Assembly: GCA_963837345.1 (NCBI GenBank)
Contig: CAWIMX010000002.1
Span: 1-64,000, forward strand
Source of the DNA: CAWIMX01 sp963837345
GTDB lineage: Bacteria > Acidobacteriota > Vicinamibacteria > Vicinamibacterales > CAVVIG01
Length of the DNA: 64,000 nucleotides
Direction: 5' to 3'
The notes under the pieces were generated by a model, which did no database searches, was not told the origin of the DNA, and saw nothing but the letters and a program-made list of their open reading frames with translations. Positions 63,905 through 64,000 of the stretch are shown in pieces; position 1 is the first letter of the stretch; each line of letters opens with the position of its first letter. The translations under genes were made by a program, and so were the position numbers.

Positions 63905-63958
63905 AGTGATGCGTTGTGAGTTGTGAGTGCGGGCCTCATCACTGAAGACCTCATCACT
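63905..63958 (+). repeat. Repeat-rich spacer after pilT
   Basis: GTTGTGA is repeated in tandem (63913-63926). CTCATCACT occurs twice (63935-63943, 63950-63958), and AGTGATG (63905-63911) can pair with CATCACT. No gene in 63900-63990. Confidence 0.6.
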
Positions 63959-63990
63959 CACCACTCAGAAGCAGCGAGAAGGACAGGGTT

Positions 63991-64000
63991 ATGCCGACAT
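63991..64000 (+). CDS. Start of next pil gene, truncated by window end
   Basis: ATGCCGACA follows GAAGGACAGG, a good ribosome site. After pilB and pilT the expected gene is the inner-membrane platform pilC, whose proteins often start MPTF. Only three codons are visible. Confidence 0.45.

Overview
The window is GC-rich, densely coded bacterial chromosome. The gene content suggests an Acidobacteriota genome, probably of the Vicinamibacteria type. The pointers are a large ADOP-type FtsX/MacB permease, a diheme cytochrome of the reaction-centre cytochrome type, a beta-propeller/M28 peptidase fusion, a DUF4159 protein, many TlpA-like and PQQ-dehydrogenase-like exported proteins, and PilB/PilT. This assignment is inference from gene families, not from a marker tree. 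No rRNA, tRNA, CRISPR array, prophage or insertion sequence was seen.

Layout. 1-29.6 kb is a mixed region of exported enzymes, small metabolic genes and membrane proteins. It holds an M28 peptidase, a sorbosone-dehydrogenase-like propeller, cupin, EamA transporter, two VOC proteins, acyltransferase, alpha/beta hydrolase, VTT protein, TMEM175 channel, DUF4159, a fused MFS/spermidine-synthase-like protein, cystathionine beta-synthase with CBS domains, and a DDAH-like hydrolase with a DinB-like partner. It continues with a TlpA-like protein and a lone DsbD N-domain, matrixin, penicillin acylase, ADOP permease, gamma-glutamyltransferase, TlpA, cytochrome c, PP2C phosphatase, and a diheme cytochrome/histidine kinase/response regulator operon. 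29.7-49.2 kb is one co-directional ribosomal superoperon: rpsL-rpsG-fusA-rpsJ-rplCDWB-rpsS-rplV-rpsC-rplP-rpmC-rpsQ-rplNXE-rpsN-rpsH-rplFR-rpsE-rpmD-rplO-secY-adk-map-infA-rpmJ-rpsMKD-rpoA-rplQ, with no tuf. 49.2-56.7 kb on the minus strand carries a second, divergent EF-G, two MacB-type permeases, a membrane-fusion protein, a YIP1 protein and a MarR regulator. 56.8-64 kb returns to the plus strand with a YfhO-like membrane protein, pyruvoyl arginine decarboxylase, an outer-membrane beta-barrel protein, pilB, pilT and the start of the next gene.

The most interesting signal is not a protein. Inside the ribosomal superoperon most junctions are a few bases long or overlap, but the few long spacers (before rpsL, fusA, rpsJ, rplC, rplP, rpsE, rplO, rpoA and rplQ) all contain strong hairpins. 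Several are clearly copies of one element: a stem-loop with a G-rich loop ending just before the ribosome binding site, with base-pair-preserving changes in an upstream stem. Related copies sit between the efflux genes at 52.7 and 54.0 kb. The rpsL leader and the rpsD-rpoA spacer have different, perfectly paired stems of their own. Heptad tandem repeats occupy several other junctions.

Six single-base frame breaks were found: three in the 5' M28 gene and one each in gamma-glutamyltransferase, fusA and the YfhO-like gene. Because one lies in fusA, which is essential, and two lie in homopolymers, uncorrected sequencing errors are the simplest explanation.
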